This document shows, piece after piece, positions 1 to 6,975 of a stretch of 10,030 bases of DNA (positions within the stretch are counted from its first letter, which is position 1; each line of letters begins with the position of its first letter). The position numbers were made by a program, and so were the translations under genes. The notes beneath the pieces are model-generated. The model was not told the DNA's origin and searched no databases. It was given only the letters and a program-made list of their open reading frames with translations. This DNA is from Nitrospina sp. (GTDB taxonomy: Bacteria; Nitrospinota; Nitrospinia; Nitrospinales; VA-1), in the NCBI GenBank assembly GCA_018665625.1, contig JABJCF010000568.1, positions 1 through 10,030 of the forward strand, in the 5' to 3' direction.

Positions 1-1
1 A

Positions 2-145
2 CCCGTTCTTCATCGAATCCGACAGCTCGTTCCCATGTCCGGAATTGGAATTGACTTCTCACCCATTATTGTCCTGTTAGCAATCGTGTTTCTACAAGGA
101 TTCCTGGTGGAATCTCTGGCCGCACTAGGGGCAAGATTACAGTAA
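2..145 (+). CDS. YggT family membrane protein, C-terminal fragment
   Basis: This is the 3' end of a gene that begins left of the window. The frame from base 2 reads 47 residues and stops at TAA 143-145. It contains a basic stretch ending in IRQLVP, followed by a GIDFSP motif and a hydrophobic helix (IIVLLAIVFLQGFLV). A 'P-L-x-x-I-R-x-x-(V/I)-P-x-x-G-x-I-D-F-S-P' segment before the last transmembrane helix is characteristic of the YggT (YlmG/Ycf19) family. Members are small integral membrane proteins linked to division, chloroplast nucleoid partition or osmotic stress in different lineages. The divIVA-like gene starts six bases after its stop, and a DUF167 gene follows. YggT next to DivIVA/SepF and DUF167 genes is a familiar arrangement, which supports the call. 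No biochemical activity is established for the family. Only the C-terminal third to half is visible. Confidence 0.8.
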   Translation, partial: PVLHRIRQLVPMSGIGIDFSPIIVLLAIVFLQGFLVESLAALGARLQ

Positions 146-151
146 ACAGCC

Positions 152-733
152 ATGCGTTTGAGTTACCTCGACATTCTGGAACAATGCTTTCACGATAAGT
201 TCCGTGGATATAACAAGCAAGAGGTCGATACCTTTTTGCACCTTGTTGCCGATGATTTCAAGTCTATGACAGCAGAAATCAAAGACAAGGAAAAGCTGAT
301 TGAAGCCAGAGATAATGAAATAAAAAACTTGCTTGCCGATCTCGAATCTCGGCCCGAAGAAACAGACTCCCAAATCCCACAAGAAGTAGAAGAGGAACTG
401 GCATATTTGAGAAAACAGGTCGAAGAAAAAGATCAAACAATAAAAGAATTACAAGAATCCCAAAACCAACCCGGAAATGACGATAATCCCTTCTCCCAAC
501 TCACACCCGAAATGCTCAAGGAAAAGGCGAAAAAGATCATCAACACTGCAAAAAACCAGGCCGAGGAACATCGGCAAGACGCAATAAAGGAGCTGGAATT
601 TTTAGCACAGGAAATCGATACATTAAAAGAACAAAAAAAGACCTTGCTGGAAAACATCAAAACAACCGCTATTGAGCATTTGAGTAAATTTAAAGCAGGA
701 GTACCAAACGGCCGCTCAGGAAATGCGGATTAA
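152..733 (+). CDS. DivIVA domain-containing protein
   Basis: This is a predicted cytoplasmic coiled-coil protein of 193 residues. Residues 1-35 carry the DivIVA N-terminal signature: a leucine-rich start with LDILEQCF, then FRGYNKQEVDTFL, the lipid-binding and dimerising part of the family. Residues about 36-60 and 80-105 are charged heptad-like coiled coil (many E, K, L). A polar linker rich in Asn, Pro and Gly covers about 106-115. A second long coiled coil (about 118-175) follows, and the tail is basic and Gly/Asn-rich. DivIVA proteins bind negatively curved membrane at poles and septa and recruit partners for division, polar growth or chromosome anchoring. Which of these applies here cannot be read from the sequence. 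It lies 6 bases after the yggT-like stop and overlaps the DUF167 start by 11 bases, so it is almost certainly cotranscribed and translationally coupled. There is no obvious Shine-Dalgarno, but the ATG places the family motif at the expected position. Confidence 0.9.
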   Translation: MRLSYLDILEQCFHDKFRGYNKQEVDTFLHLVADDFKSMTAEIKDKEKLIEARDNEIKNLLADLESRPEETDSQIPQEVEEELAYLRKQVEEKDQTIKELQESQNQPGNDDNPFSQLTPEMLKEKAKKIINTAKNQAEEHRQDAIKELEFLAQEIDTLKEQKKTLLENIKTTAIEHLSKFKAGVPNGRSGNAD

Positions 734-1025
734 CCCCTGTGAAAATGGAATCCGGTTCTCTGCCATAATACAACCCAGATCATCGAAAAACGAAGTTGCG
801 GGGATATACAACGAAGCACTAAAAATACGGTTAACCTCTCCTCCTGTCGATGGTGCTGCGAATAAAGCTTGCATGCGTTTTGTGGCCAAATGGCTCGAAA
901 TCAGCCCTTCGGAAGTCAGTATCATTAAAGGACTGAGCAGTAAAAACAAAACCATTGAAGTGACAGGCCTCACTGAAAAAAAGTTTCACGAAATATTAAA
1001 AAACAAAAACCTTTATACCGAATAG
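723..1025 (+). CDS. DUF167 (YggU) family protein
   Basis: This small protein of 100 residues is the usual length of the DUF167/YggU family. Visible family features are the N-terminal beta strand ending in QPRSSKNEV (residues about 17-25), the core [18 protein letters not shown] (about 33-50; the 'APPVDGxAN' motif is the family hallmark), a helix FVAKWLEI, and the C-terminal [11 protein letters not shown] (matching the usual 'GxxSRxKxVxI'). The fold is known from structural genomics, but no firm function is established. Its recurring neighbourhood with YggT and division genes suggests a role in envelope or division housekeeping, which is inference. The ATG at 723 lies inside the 3' end of the divIVA-like gene (11-base overlap), with AGGAA directly before it. 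That is too close for an ideal RBS, so coupling to upstream translation is likely. MtnA starts five bases after the stop. Confidence 0.9.
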   Translation: MRINPCENGIRFSAIIQPRSSKNEVAGIYNEALKIRLTSPPVDGAANKACMRFVAKWLEISPSEVSIIKGLSSKNKTIEVTGLTEKKFHEILKNKNLYTE

Positions 1026-1030
1026 AGAAC

Positions 1031-2071
1031 ATGATCAAAACCATTGAATATATAGACGGGGTTGTGCGTATGATCGACCAGACACGATTGCCCGCAGAAA
1101 AAGAGTTTGTCGATTGCCGCACCATTGAAGAAGTTGGAAATGCTATCAAAACCATGATCATTCGTGGAGCACCGGCTATTGGGGTCGCAGCCGCTATGGG
1201 CGTAAGCCTGGGAGCCGACTCCATAGAAGCTACGCGCTTTGAAGATTTCTATCGAGAACTCGAAGAGAAATGTGATCGATTGGGACAATCCCGGCCCACT
1301 GCGGTAAACCTTGCCTGGGCCATCAACCGAATGAAGCAGGTGACACTAGAAAACAAATCTCTTCCCATCAGCGAATTAAAATCACGACTAAAAGAAGAAG
1401 CGCTCACCGTTTTAACTGAAGACATAACCACTAATAAAACGATGGGCGAGCACGGGCAAACTCTTGTTAAAGATAACAGCGTGATTTTAACTCACTGCAA
1501 TGCAGGTGCTCTTGCCACAGCAGGGTTTGGCACAGCCTTGGGTGTTGTTCGCGCGGCAGTGAATGCGGGAAAAAATATTCGGGTATTGGCAAATGAGACG
1601 CGGCCTTTCTTGCAAGGCGCACGTCTGACCACATGGGAATTAAAAGAAGACAATATTCCAGTAAAGTTAATCACCGACAACATGTGTGGTTTCTTTATGA
1701 ACAAACAAGAAATTGATTTGGTCGTTGTGGGTGCCGATAGAATTGCCGCAAATGGGGATGTAGCTAACAAAATTGGAACTTATATGGTCGCCGTACTCGC
1801 AAAGGAAAACAATATTCCTTTTTATGTCGCCGCACCGGTTTCCACACTCGATCTTTCCCTTGCATCGGGGAAAGAAATTCCTATTGAAGAACGCTCATCC
1901 GACGAAGTGACTCACATAAACCAGAAACAAATATCTCCCGAGGGTATTGAGGCGGAGCACCCTGCCTTCGATATCACACCCAATCATCTGGTCACAGCTA
2001 TCATCACAGAAAATGGCATCGCACGCGCTCCCTTCACGGAGTCCTTGAAAGCTCTCGCCAGTAAAAAATGA
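1031..2071 (+). CDS. mtnA: S-methyl-5-thioribose-1-phosphate isomerase
   Basis: MtnA converts 5-methylthioribose-1-phosphate to 5-methylthioribulose-1-phosphate in the methionine salvage pathway (cytoplasmic). The 346-residue length is typical. Residues 42-60 contain the family's [16 protein letters not shown] motif, residues 88-100 read [13 protein letters not shown], the catalytic cysteine lies in [20 protein letters not shown] (Cys156), and the catalytic aspartate in [20 protein letters not shown] (Asp236). [13 protein letters not shown] (188-200) is also conserved. All key residues are present, so the enzyme should be active. It belongs to the eIF2B-related isomerase superfamily. The closest alternative, a ribose-1,5-bisphosphate isomerase-like paralog, is less likely given the exact MtnA motifs. 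No other salvage gene (mtnP, mtnK, mtnB-D) is in view. The start lies 5 bases after the DUF167 stop, and the stop overlaps the next start as ATGA. Confidence 0.95.
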   Translation: MIKTIEYIDGVVRMIDQTRLPAEKEFVDCRTIEEVGNAIKTMIIRGAPAIGVAAAMGVSLGADSIEATRFEDFYRELEEKCDRLGQSRPTAVNLAWAINRMKQVTLENKSLPISELKSRLKEEALTVLTEDITTNKTMGEHGQTLVKDNSVILTHCNAGALATAGFGTALGVVRAAVNAGKNIRVLANETRPFLQGARLTTWELKEDNIPVKLITDNMCGFFMNKQEIDLVVVGADRIAANGDVANKIGTYMVAVLAKENNIPFYVAAPVSTLDLSLASGKEIPIEERSSDEVTHINQKQISPEGIEAEHPAFDITPNHLVTAIITENGIARAPFTESLKALASKK

Positions 2072-3060
2072 AAGCAATGATTCTGGCGGCGGGCTTCGGC
2101 ACGCGCCTCAAACCTATTACAGACAACCTGCCCAAACCATTATTCCCTGTCCTCAACCGCCCCATCCTTGAACACACTCTGCAGTTTCTCAGCAAACAAG
2201 GTATCCGAGAAATTGCTATTAATCTCCATCACCAACCTGAAAAAATCATTGACTATTTTGGGGATGGAAAAGATTTTGGAGTGAACCTGCATTATTCCAA
2301 AGAAGAAGAAATTCTGGGCACGGCTGGTGGAATAAAAAAACTGCAATCCTTTTTAAAAGACGAAACCTTCCTTGTAATAAACAGCGATGTCCTTGCTGAC
2401 ATCGATTTAAACAACGCCCTGGAATTCCACAAAGAAAAGAAATCGAAACTGACTCTGGTGGTACGACAAGATTCCAATACGGAAAAATATAAACCCATCC
2501 TCCGCACAGAGGAAGGACGCATCGTAAATTTTCTCGGCCACACCATTAATAATTCAGATCCCACCACACAAGTAATGTTCACCGGCATTCAAATCATGGA
2601 ACCAGATATCTTTTCTCGTATCCCGGAAAATAAGTTTTGTGGCACTACTGAAGATGTTTTTCCAGGAATGATTAAGGATGAACTGCCTGTTTATGGTTAT
2701 CTGCATGAAGGATACTGGATAGATATGGGGACTCGTGAAACTTATATCCAGGCGCAAGTCGATGCGATGGATGGCAAACTGTTGTTAAAAACCACATCAT
2801 CCAGAAACCCCGAAGGCCCTCTTGTTGTGCCGCCGGTTCATATCGGGAGAAATTGTGAAATATCGAAAGACGCACAGGTAGGACCCTATGCGGTGCTGGG
2901 AGATGGATGCCGAGTGCGCTCAGGAGCAGTGGTTGAGAGGTCTGTGCTTTTTCAGGGAGCCACGGTAGGCAGTGGTCTAACAGTAAAAAATAGTGTTATC
3001 GGCGAGGGAGTTGCCATTGCTAAAAATATAGAAAACCAGTCGCTGGCATCAGAAGCCTGA
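2068..3060 (+). CDS. NDP-sugar nucleotidyltransferase with beta-helix tail (COG1208-like)
   Basis: This 330-residue protein has two domains. Residues 1-235 are a nucleotidyltransferase of the GlmU/RmlA type. The nucleotide-binding signature [13 protein letters not shown] (6-18) runs on to LPKPLFPV (21-28). A glycine-rich GTAGGIK follows at 84-90, the metal-binding NSD at 105-107, TGIQIM at 172-177, and the conserved GYWIDMGT at 215-222. Residues about 255-315 show hexapeptide-repeat character ([35 protein letters not shown]), predicting a left-handed beta-helix. Enzymes of this layout make NDP-sugars (for example GDP-mannose, dTDP-glucose or UDP-sugars) from a sugar-1-phosphate and NTP. The sugar and base cannot be decided from sequence, and no acetyltransferase activity is implied by the short helix. 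It starts inside the mtnA stop (ATGA), so it is translationally coupled and last in the run. No convincing terminator follows before the convergent gene 34 bases away. Confidence 0.9.
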   Translation: MKAMILAAGFGTRLKPITDNLPKPLFPVLNRPILEHTLQFLSKQGIREIAINLHHQPEKIIDYFGDGKDFGVNLHYSKEEEILGTAGGIKKLQSFLKDETFLVINSDVLADIDLNNALEFHKEKKSKLTLVVRQDSNTEKYKPILRTEEGRIVNFLGHTINNSDPTTQVMFTGIQIMEPDIFSRIPENKFCGTTEDVFPGMIKDELPVYGYLHEGYWIDMGTRETYIQAQVDAMDGKLLLKTTSSRNPEGPLVVPPVHIGRNCEISKDAQVGPYAVLGDGCRVRSGAVVERSVLFQGATVGSGLTVKNSVIGEGVAIAKNIENQSLASEA

Positions 3061-3094
3061 CACCCTCCCTTGAAAGCCAATAAAACATTTTTCA

Positions 3095-3772
3095 TTAAAG
3101 CAACTTGTGATTACTGAGTGTCATTGTGGAAACAGAAATCGCACCCTCTTCACAATTTATGATGCGACGCATCTCTGGCAAATCAGCTGCGCCCACCCGT
3201 GTGTACTCATCGGTATAGCTTTCAACATCTTTCAATCCTTTGGTTTCGGGATTGAAATAGAAAACTGAGTATTTTCTCGTCAGGAATTTCCCATCCTGAT
3301 TTTTTTTACTCTCCTCAATATTAATGGAGAAAGAAAAACGCGGGGTCTGCCGGTTGATCTGCTGGATACGTCCGTCCTTGATGCGATAAAAAGAACTCAT
3401 GCCATCGCCACCCATAACCAGTTTTCGTCCCAATGGATGTGTGCCATCATCACCGAAAACAAGTTTATATTTTCCATCTGATTCTTCAAAAGACCGTGGC
3501 CCGCGATGCATTGCAATAGATGACAGGTTCTCGTTCAGAAAACCTTTCGCCTTTTCTTCTTCTATACTGATTTCAATTTCTTTAGGACCTTTGACTGTCA
3601 CTGTACCGCTTTGTTCTTCGCCATTGATATTAGCAACCACGTCAGCAGTGAATCCGCCAAAACCTTCGGGCCATCTTGCTGTGTTCGAAAAAACTTCCTG
3701 CATCGCGTTGCGCGCTTCAGAATCATCTTCGAGAGTGGTTTCTACATCTTTATCTTTTGTATACGTTGCCAT
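3095..3772 (-). CDS. DUF3386 family protein
   Basis: This soluble protein of 225 residues has no signal peptide or membrane segment. It resembles the DUF3386 family, best known from cyanobacteria, in order and spacing: an N-terminal helix with ARNAMQEVFSNTARW (20-34), then GFGGFTADV (38-45), a strand pair GTVTVKGPKEIEISI (56-70), an AMHRGPRSFEES segment (87-98), a glycine-bearing strand (LVMGGDGMSSFYRIKDGRIQQINRQ, in pieces) and a late KYSVFYFNPETKGLKDVESYTDEYTRVG-like region (167-194). No activity is known for the family. The recognition is by eye, so moderately secure. The gene stands apart from its neighbours. It has its own predicted promoter (3858-3887), a leader of about 80 bases with a hairpin, and the clearest Shine-Dalgarno in the window (AAGGAG at 3780-3785, seven bases before the ATG). 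It may be well expressed. It converges with the nucleotidyltransferase gene. Confidence 0.75.
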   Translation of the reverse strand: MATYTKDKDVETTLEDDSEARNAMQEVFSNTARWPEGFGGFTADVVANINGEEQSGTVTVKGPKEIEISIEEEKAKGFLNENLSSIAMHRGPRSFEESDGKYKLVFGDDGTHPLGRKLVMGGDGMSSFYRIKDGRIQQINRQTPRFSFSINIEESKKNQDGKFLTRKYSVFYFNPETKGLKDVESYTDEYTRVGAADLPEMRRIINCEEGAISVSTMTLSNHKLL

Positions 3773-3779
3773 CCAGAAT

Positions 3780-3785
3780 CTCCTT
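3780..3785 (-). promoter_or_regulatory. Strong Shine-Dalgarno of the DUF3386 gene
   Basis: On the minus strand the sequence reads AAGGAG, seven bases before the ATG at 3772-3770. It is a near-perfect anti-16S match at optimal spacing and fixes the start. It stands out because most other genes here lack a recognisable site. Confidence 0.8.
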
Positions 3786-3797
3786 AAAACAATAAGA

Positions 3798-3820
3798 GCC
3801 TGCCCGAAGTTTCGGCAAGC
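3798..3820 (-). promoter_or_regulatory. Hairpin in the DUF3386 leader or weak terminator of the exbB/exbD pair
   Basis: TGCC-GAA pairs with TTC-GGCA around 3801-3817, with one bulged C and a two-base loop. Outer GC pairs at 3798-3799 and 3819-3820 extend it past a mismatch. Reading leftward on the minus strand it is followed by TCTTATTGTTTT, a broken U-rich tract, so it could be a weak intrinsic terminator for transcripts from exbD. It also lies in the leader downstream of the predicted DUF3386 promoter, where it would be a 5' UTR structure or attenuator. The sequence does not decide between these. Confidence 0.35.
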
Positions 3821-3857
3821 TTTTGAGTTACATAAAAGTTGTTATGTTAGTGAAACA

Positions 3858-3887
3858 ATTATACCTTTTTTTGAGAGAGCTTTGCAA
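3858..3887 (-). promoter_or_regulatory. Predicted sigma-70 promoter for the DUF3386 gene
   Basis: On the minus strand a perfect -10 TATAAT (3863-3858) is preceded, 18 bases upstream, by TTGCAA (3887-3882), a four-of-six match to TTGACA. Transcription would start near 3851 and give a leader of about 80 bases. It sits just past the exbD stop, so DUF3386 need not depend on readthrough from exbB/exbD. Confidence 0.6.
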
Positions 3888-3911
3888 AAGCCAAAAAGAA
3901 GAGATGCTCTC

Positions 3912-4310
3912 TTATTTTACCGCCACACTGATATCAGGAACTCCCGATTTTTGCAAAAGGCCCATGACTTGAATGACTTCACCATAGGGGATATCTTTAT
4001 CCGCCCTGATAACCGCTGTTTGTTTTTTGCCTTTCACATCCAGTTTGCCGAGAGCCTGTTCCAATCCCAAAATGGTGACACTCTTTCCTGCGAGAGATAT
4101 CTTTTTATCTTTCGACATTTCTATCTCAAGAGTCTTGGGGTTTTCATCAATTATGGAAGATTTTGAGGTTGGTAAATTGATGTCCATGCGGCGGCTAAAA
4201 TCGACAAAAACTGTGGAAACCATGAAGAAGATGATTAGCAGAAAAACAACATCAATCAATGGTGTCATCTCCATCGCAAAATTATCTTCTTCTTCTCTTC
4301 TAAATCGCAC
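3912..4310 (-). CDS. exbD: Biopolymer transport protein ExbD/TolR family
   Basis: This 132-residue inner-membrane protein has a short basic cytoplasmic N-terminus (RFRREEEDNFAMEM), one transmembrane helix (residues about 17-36, MTPLIDVVFLLIIFFMVSTV) and a periplasmic domain of about 95 residues. The helix carries the conserved proton-pathway aspartate of ExbD/TolR (Asp20 in TPLIDVVFLL). The tail has the family-like VIRADKDIPYGEVIQVMGLLQKSGVPDISVA. With the upstream ExbB/TolQ-like protein it should form a proton-driven motor that powers TonB-type or Tol-type work across the periplasm. The start is a GTG at 4310-4308. It is chosen because relatives commonly begin 'M-(R/K)-F-R-R' just before the TPLID helix, whereas the next ATG would remove most of that stretch. 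No clear RBS precedes it. The gap from the upstream gene is 28 bases. No TonB, TolA or Pal gene is visible, so Exb versus Tol cannot be settled. Confidence 0.9.
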   Translation of the reverse strand: MRFRREEEDNFAMEMTPLIDVVFLLIIFFMVSTVFVDFSRRMDINLPTSKSSIIDENPKTLEIEMSKDKKISLAGKSVTILGLEQALGKLDVKGKKQTAVIRADKDIPYGEVIQVMGLLQKSGVPDISVAVK

Positions 4311-4338
4311 GCTAATTACCGAGTGATATAATTACAAG

Positions 4339-5097
4339 TTATGAAGATGCTGATTTCTTTGGCCTGCCCGAGGTTTTTTCTTTTACCACGCCATCATAAG
4401 AAAGCTCTTCCACAAGCTGAATGGCAACTTCTTCCATTTCAAAAACATATCGATCTATCTTGCCGCGTAAGTAATGATACAAAACCAGTGCTGGAATACC
4501 GACCAACATTCCCGCCGCCGTAGTAATGAGTGCCTCAGATATTCCACTGGCAACCAGGCCTGGGTTTCCTGTTCCACTCAGAGAAATCACATTAAAAGCC
4601 TTGATCATTCCAATAACCGTTCCCAACAGGCCCATCATAGGAGTGATATTCGCGACAGCCCCCAATACACGCAAGTTAGAATTCATCAAAGATGCTTCAT
4701 GCTGACCACCGGCTTCAATCGCCCGTTCAATTTCATCCAACTTGCCACCGAACCTCAGCAAACCCATTTTCAGAATTCTTGAAAGAGAGTTGTCGTATGA
4801 ATTACAAAGACGCAAAGTTTTTTGAATGTTTTGCCAATCCCATTGGCTACGAACATCTTTAAGGAAATCAGAATTGATGATGTTTTTTCTTCTCAGGTTA
4901 TAGCCTCTTTCAATAGCGATACCCAGCATAAGCACAGAGCTAAAAAGAATGGGGTACATCATCGCCCCGCCCTTTTCGAACAGTGACAATAATTGCCACT
5001 GCCCTCCTGCTGAGGGTTCCGCTGCCAATGCCAGCGCAGGCATGGTGAGAAAACACACGCTGAGATAAAAAAAAGCAATTTTTATAGCACGATTCAT
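4339..5097 (-). CDS. MotA/TolQ/ExbB proton channel family protein
   Basis: This is a 252-residue membrane protein. The N-terminus looks like a cleavable signal peptide (residues 1-26, ending ALALAAEP), as in ExbB proteins with a periplasmic N-terminal extension. Transmembrane segments follow at about 46-64 (MMYPILFSSVLMLGIAIER), 143-168 (VLGAVANITPMMGLLGTVIGMIKAF) and 181-209 (LVASGISEALITTAAGMLVGIPA, then VLYHY). The TPMMGLLGTVIGMI and SEALITTAAGMLVGIPA motifs are diagnostic for the MotA/TolQ/ExbB family. A large cytoplasmic loop separates the first two helices. The protein forms the stator-like channel partnered by ExbD, encoded 28 bases downstream. The C-terminal tail is basic and Ser-rich. 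It is transcribed divergently from bamD, and a promoter is predicted at 5216-5245. The ATG is AT-rich upstream with no Shine-Dalgarno, but the signal peptide fixes it well. It could serve TonB-dependent uptake or Tol-Pal. Confidence 0.9.
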   Translation of the reverse strand: MNRAIKIAFFYLSVCFLTMPALALAAEPSAGGQWQLLSLFEKGGAMMYPILFSSVLMLGIAIERGYNLRRKNIINSDFLKDVRSQWDWQNIQKTLRLCNSYDNSLSRILKMGLLRFGGKLDEIERAIEAGGQHEASLMNSNLRVLGAVANITPMMGLLGTVIGMIKAFNVISLSGTGNPGLVASGISEALITTAAGMLVGIPALVLYHYLRGKIDRYVFEMEEVAIQLVEELSYDGVVKEKTSGRPKKSASS

Positions 5098-5227
5098 TAT
5101 ATTTTTTAGTAAACAGATGGCTATTGAATGATTTTTTGCAGGAATGATCTTGTCATCAAACTGTACCCATCCTATTGGAAAGCTTGATCACCCTCATTCG
5201 GTAACTACAGTAACTTTTATAGCACGA
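5080..5227 (-). repeat. 13-base direct repeat pair in the exbB upstream region
   Basis: TTTTATAGCACGA occurs at 5080-5092 (within the first codons of the ExbB-like gene) and again at 5215-5227 (over the predicted -10 box of its promoter). On the minus strand the unit reads TCGTGCTATAAAA. Start-to-start distance is 135 bases. An exact 13-mer twice in 150 bases is unlikely by simple chance but is not proof of function. Confidence 0.5.
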
Positions 5228-5245
5228 AATTTTCGGGATTAGCAA
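5216..5245 (-). promoter_or_regulatory. Predicted promoter of the exbB/exbD pair
   Basis: On the minus strand TTGCTA (5245-5240) and TATAAA (5221-5216) are separated by 18 bases, giving four of six and five of six matches to the sigma-70 boxes. Transcription would begin near 5208 and give a leader of roughly 110 bases before the ATG at 5097. It lies in the divergent gap shared with bamD. For the bamD direction, no box pair with good spacing was found (only AT-rich TATATA-like stretches near 5300). Confidence 0.4.
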
Positions 5246-5338
5246 GAAACAAGCCCATTTGAGAAGGGATTAAACTCTTTAAACACAGGGCTTTTTACTA
5301 TATATTTGATTATTATCTTAACTTTCAAAAATATCATC

Positions 5339-6103
5339 ATGTTCCGAACACACTTGAAATTTCCTCTGATATTTTTTTTACTGGTGCCATTGCTCCTCAA
5401 TATCAATTGCAGCACGACTCAAGAACAAAGAACCGGCTCACCTGCAAAACTATTGCGGGAAGCAAGACAATTTATCAAGGAAAAGGATTCGGAAAAAGCC
5501 AAAAACAGCATCCAACTTATTATGGAAGATTTCCCTGATAGCAAAGAGCGGATCACTGGCTTAATGCTACTTGCAGATGTTCACTATAATGAAGAGGAAT
5601 ATGAAGAAGCAAAATTCCATTACCAAAAGTTTACCGAGCTCTATCCGGCCCATAGATTTGTAGACCGCGCTCATTTTTATAAAGCTATGGCCAATTTCCA
5701 ACTCTCTGATCTCGCATCAAGAGATTTAACCCCTGTGCACTCCGCATTGGAGGGATTCGAAAATTTTATCAACGATTTCCCCAATAGCACTTACAAGGGG
5801 AAGGCACAAAAAAGAATCCAGCAGTGTCTGGATATTTTGGCTCAGAATATTTTTGAAATTGGGAAATTTTATTTCCGCACCGGATCATACCAGTCTGCAA
5901 TCATTCGGCTAAAAAGTTTGATGCTTGAATACCCTACCCATGCTTACGTTGCCGAGGCAGAATTTCTTTTAGCTGAATCTTATCTCCATGAACAAAATTA
6001 TATTAAAGCACGTGAGCATTACAAAGTGGTTTTGCAGAAACATCCAAGAACAGAATTTGCAAAACAAGCGCGATTAAAATTAAGAGAACTTAGAAAGCTG
6101 TAA
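5339..6103 (+). CDS. bamD: Outer membrane protein assembly factor BamD
   Basis: BamD is the essential lipoprotein of the BAM complex, which folds beta-barrel proteins into the outer membrane. Taken from ATG 5339 the protein has 254 residues. A basic start and hydrophobic stretch (1-20) end at Cys24, the likely lipidated residue, although the preceding NIN departs from the usual lipobox (Leu-Ala-Gly-Cys type). TPR-like repeats follow: about 37-67 (ending LIMEDFPDS), 75-104 (LMLLADVHYNEEEYEEAKFH and ELYP), 110-150 with the BamD-typical DLTPVHSALEGFENFINDFPNS, 165-200 (FEIGKFYFRTGSYQSAIIR), and 205-238. The 'RD-x-TP-x-x-x-AL-x-x-F-x-x-F' and 'FYxxxGxYxxAIxR' patterns separate BamD from generic TPR proteins such as CpoB. 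The ATG was preferred over an in-frame TTG at 5306, because it puts the signal peptide at the very N-terminus. No Shine-Dalgarno is seen. The sigma factor gene starts five bases after the stop. Confidence 0.9.
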   Translation: MFRTHLKFPLIFFLLVPLLLNINCSTTQEQRTGSPAKLLREARQFIKEKDSEKAKNSIQLIMEDFPDSKERITGLMLLADVHYNEEEYEEAKFHYQKFTELYPAHRFVDRAHFYKAMANFQLSDLASRDLTPVHSALEGFENFINDFPNSTYKGKAQKRIQQCLDILAQNIFEIGKFYFRTGSYQSAIIRLKSLMLEYPTHAYVAEAEFLLAESYLHEQNYIKAREHYKVVLQKHPRTEFAKQARLKLRELRKL

Positions 6104-6108
6104 TTGCT

Positions 6109-6969
6109 ATGGCTAAAATTCCTCCAAAAAAAGACACCACTTCAAACAGCCATGACCCTCTTGACCAATATATGAGAGAGATCGGCAAAATCAAACTCCT
6201 TTCCAGGCAAGAAGAAATCAACCTTGCCAATGGAATTAAACAAGGAGACTCAAAAGCCGTTCAGGAAATGGTTCGCAGGAACTTAAAGTACGTCGTCACC
6301 GTAGCAAACAAATATCGCGGATATGGAATGTCACTGCAAGACCTGATCGAAGAAGGCAATATCGGTTTAATTCAGGCAGCCAAACGCTTTGATGTTTCCA
6401 GAAATGTAAAGTTCATCACCTACGCCGTTTGGTGGATAAAACAGGCAATCATGCATTCCCTTGCAGAGCAATCGGGCACGGTTAAGCTACCCGTTAAACA
6501 AGTTGGAAAAGTCTCCAAATTCAACAAGAAGAGCCAGCAAATGTGTCAGGATATGGAGCGCGAACCCACACAGTCTGAAGTGGCCAAAAGTTTGGGTTAT
6601 AACGATGACGAAATCAATTCCATCATGCGCGCCTATCGAACCCATCTATCTCTGGACACTCCTCTAAAAAATGATGACCACACTCCTTACCTGGATCTTT
6701 TGGAAAATAAGGAATTTATTCCCTACGATGATCAGATCATGCGAGAGTCGTTGAATGAAAAAGTAGATCAAATGCTTGAGGACCTCTCCGAAAGAGAAGC
6801 CACCATATTAAAAATGCGATTCGGTTTTTCCGGAGAAGTTAAAACACTGGAAGACATTGGTCAGGAAATCGGACTCTCAAGAGAACGAGTTAGACAAATT
6901 GAAAAGCGTGCCAAGCAGAGATTAAAATCCAAATTGCAAAATGAAGCATGGATCACTGAGGACGAATAA
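6109..6969 (+). CDS. Sigma-70 family RNA polymerase sigma factor (RpoD/RpoS-like, no region 1.1)
   Basis: This 286-residue sigma factor of the large sigma-70 class gives core RNA polymerase its promoter specificity. Region 1.2 is at about 15-45 (DPLDQYMREIGKIKLLSRQEE). Region 2 is at about 50-122, with NLKYVVTVANKYRGYGMSLQDLI, GNIGLIQAAKRF and the -10-recognising YAVWWIKQAIMHSLAEQS. Region 3 is at about 125-205, including the VKLP start and a DTPL...LLE segment. Region 4 is at about 218-275, with the -35-binding helix-turn-helix TLEDIGQEIGLSRERVRQIEKRA. Region 1.1 and the long non-conserved insert of Escherichia coli RpoD are absent, so it resembles short primary or group 2 factors. The YAVWW (not YATWW) in region 2.4 is seen in several such proteins. 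Whether it is housekeeping or alternative cannot be decided. It is placed 5 bases after bamD and 6 before plsY. No anti-sigma gene is adjacent. Confidence 0.9.
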   Translation: MAKIPPKKDTTSNSHDPLDQYMREIGKIKLLSRQEEINLANGIKQGDSKAVQEMVRRNLKYVVTVANKYRGYGMSLQDLIEEGNIGLIQAAKRFDVSRNVKFITYAVWWIKQAIMHSLAEQSGTVKLPVKQVGKVSKFNKKSQQMCQDMEREPTQSEVAKSLGYNDDEINSIMRAYRTHLSLDTPLKNDDHTPYLDLLENKEFIPYDDQIMRESLNEKVDQMLEDLSEREATILKMRFGFSGEVKTLEDIGQEIGLSRERVRQIEKRAKQRLKSKLQNEAWITEDE

Positions 6970-6975
6970 AGAGTA

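Noticed and set aside
3399..4166. A 255-codon open frame on the + strand, antisense to the DUF3386 and exbD genes
   Set aside because: It mirrors two well-supported genes, spans their promoter region, and its product is Ser/Pro-rich without any family motif. It is a shadow frame.
5306..5338. An N-terminal extension of BamD from a TTG codon
   Set aside because: It would add 11 residues before the signal peptide and has no RBS; the ATG at 5339 gives a normal lipoprotein N-terminus.
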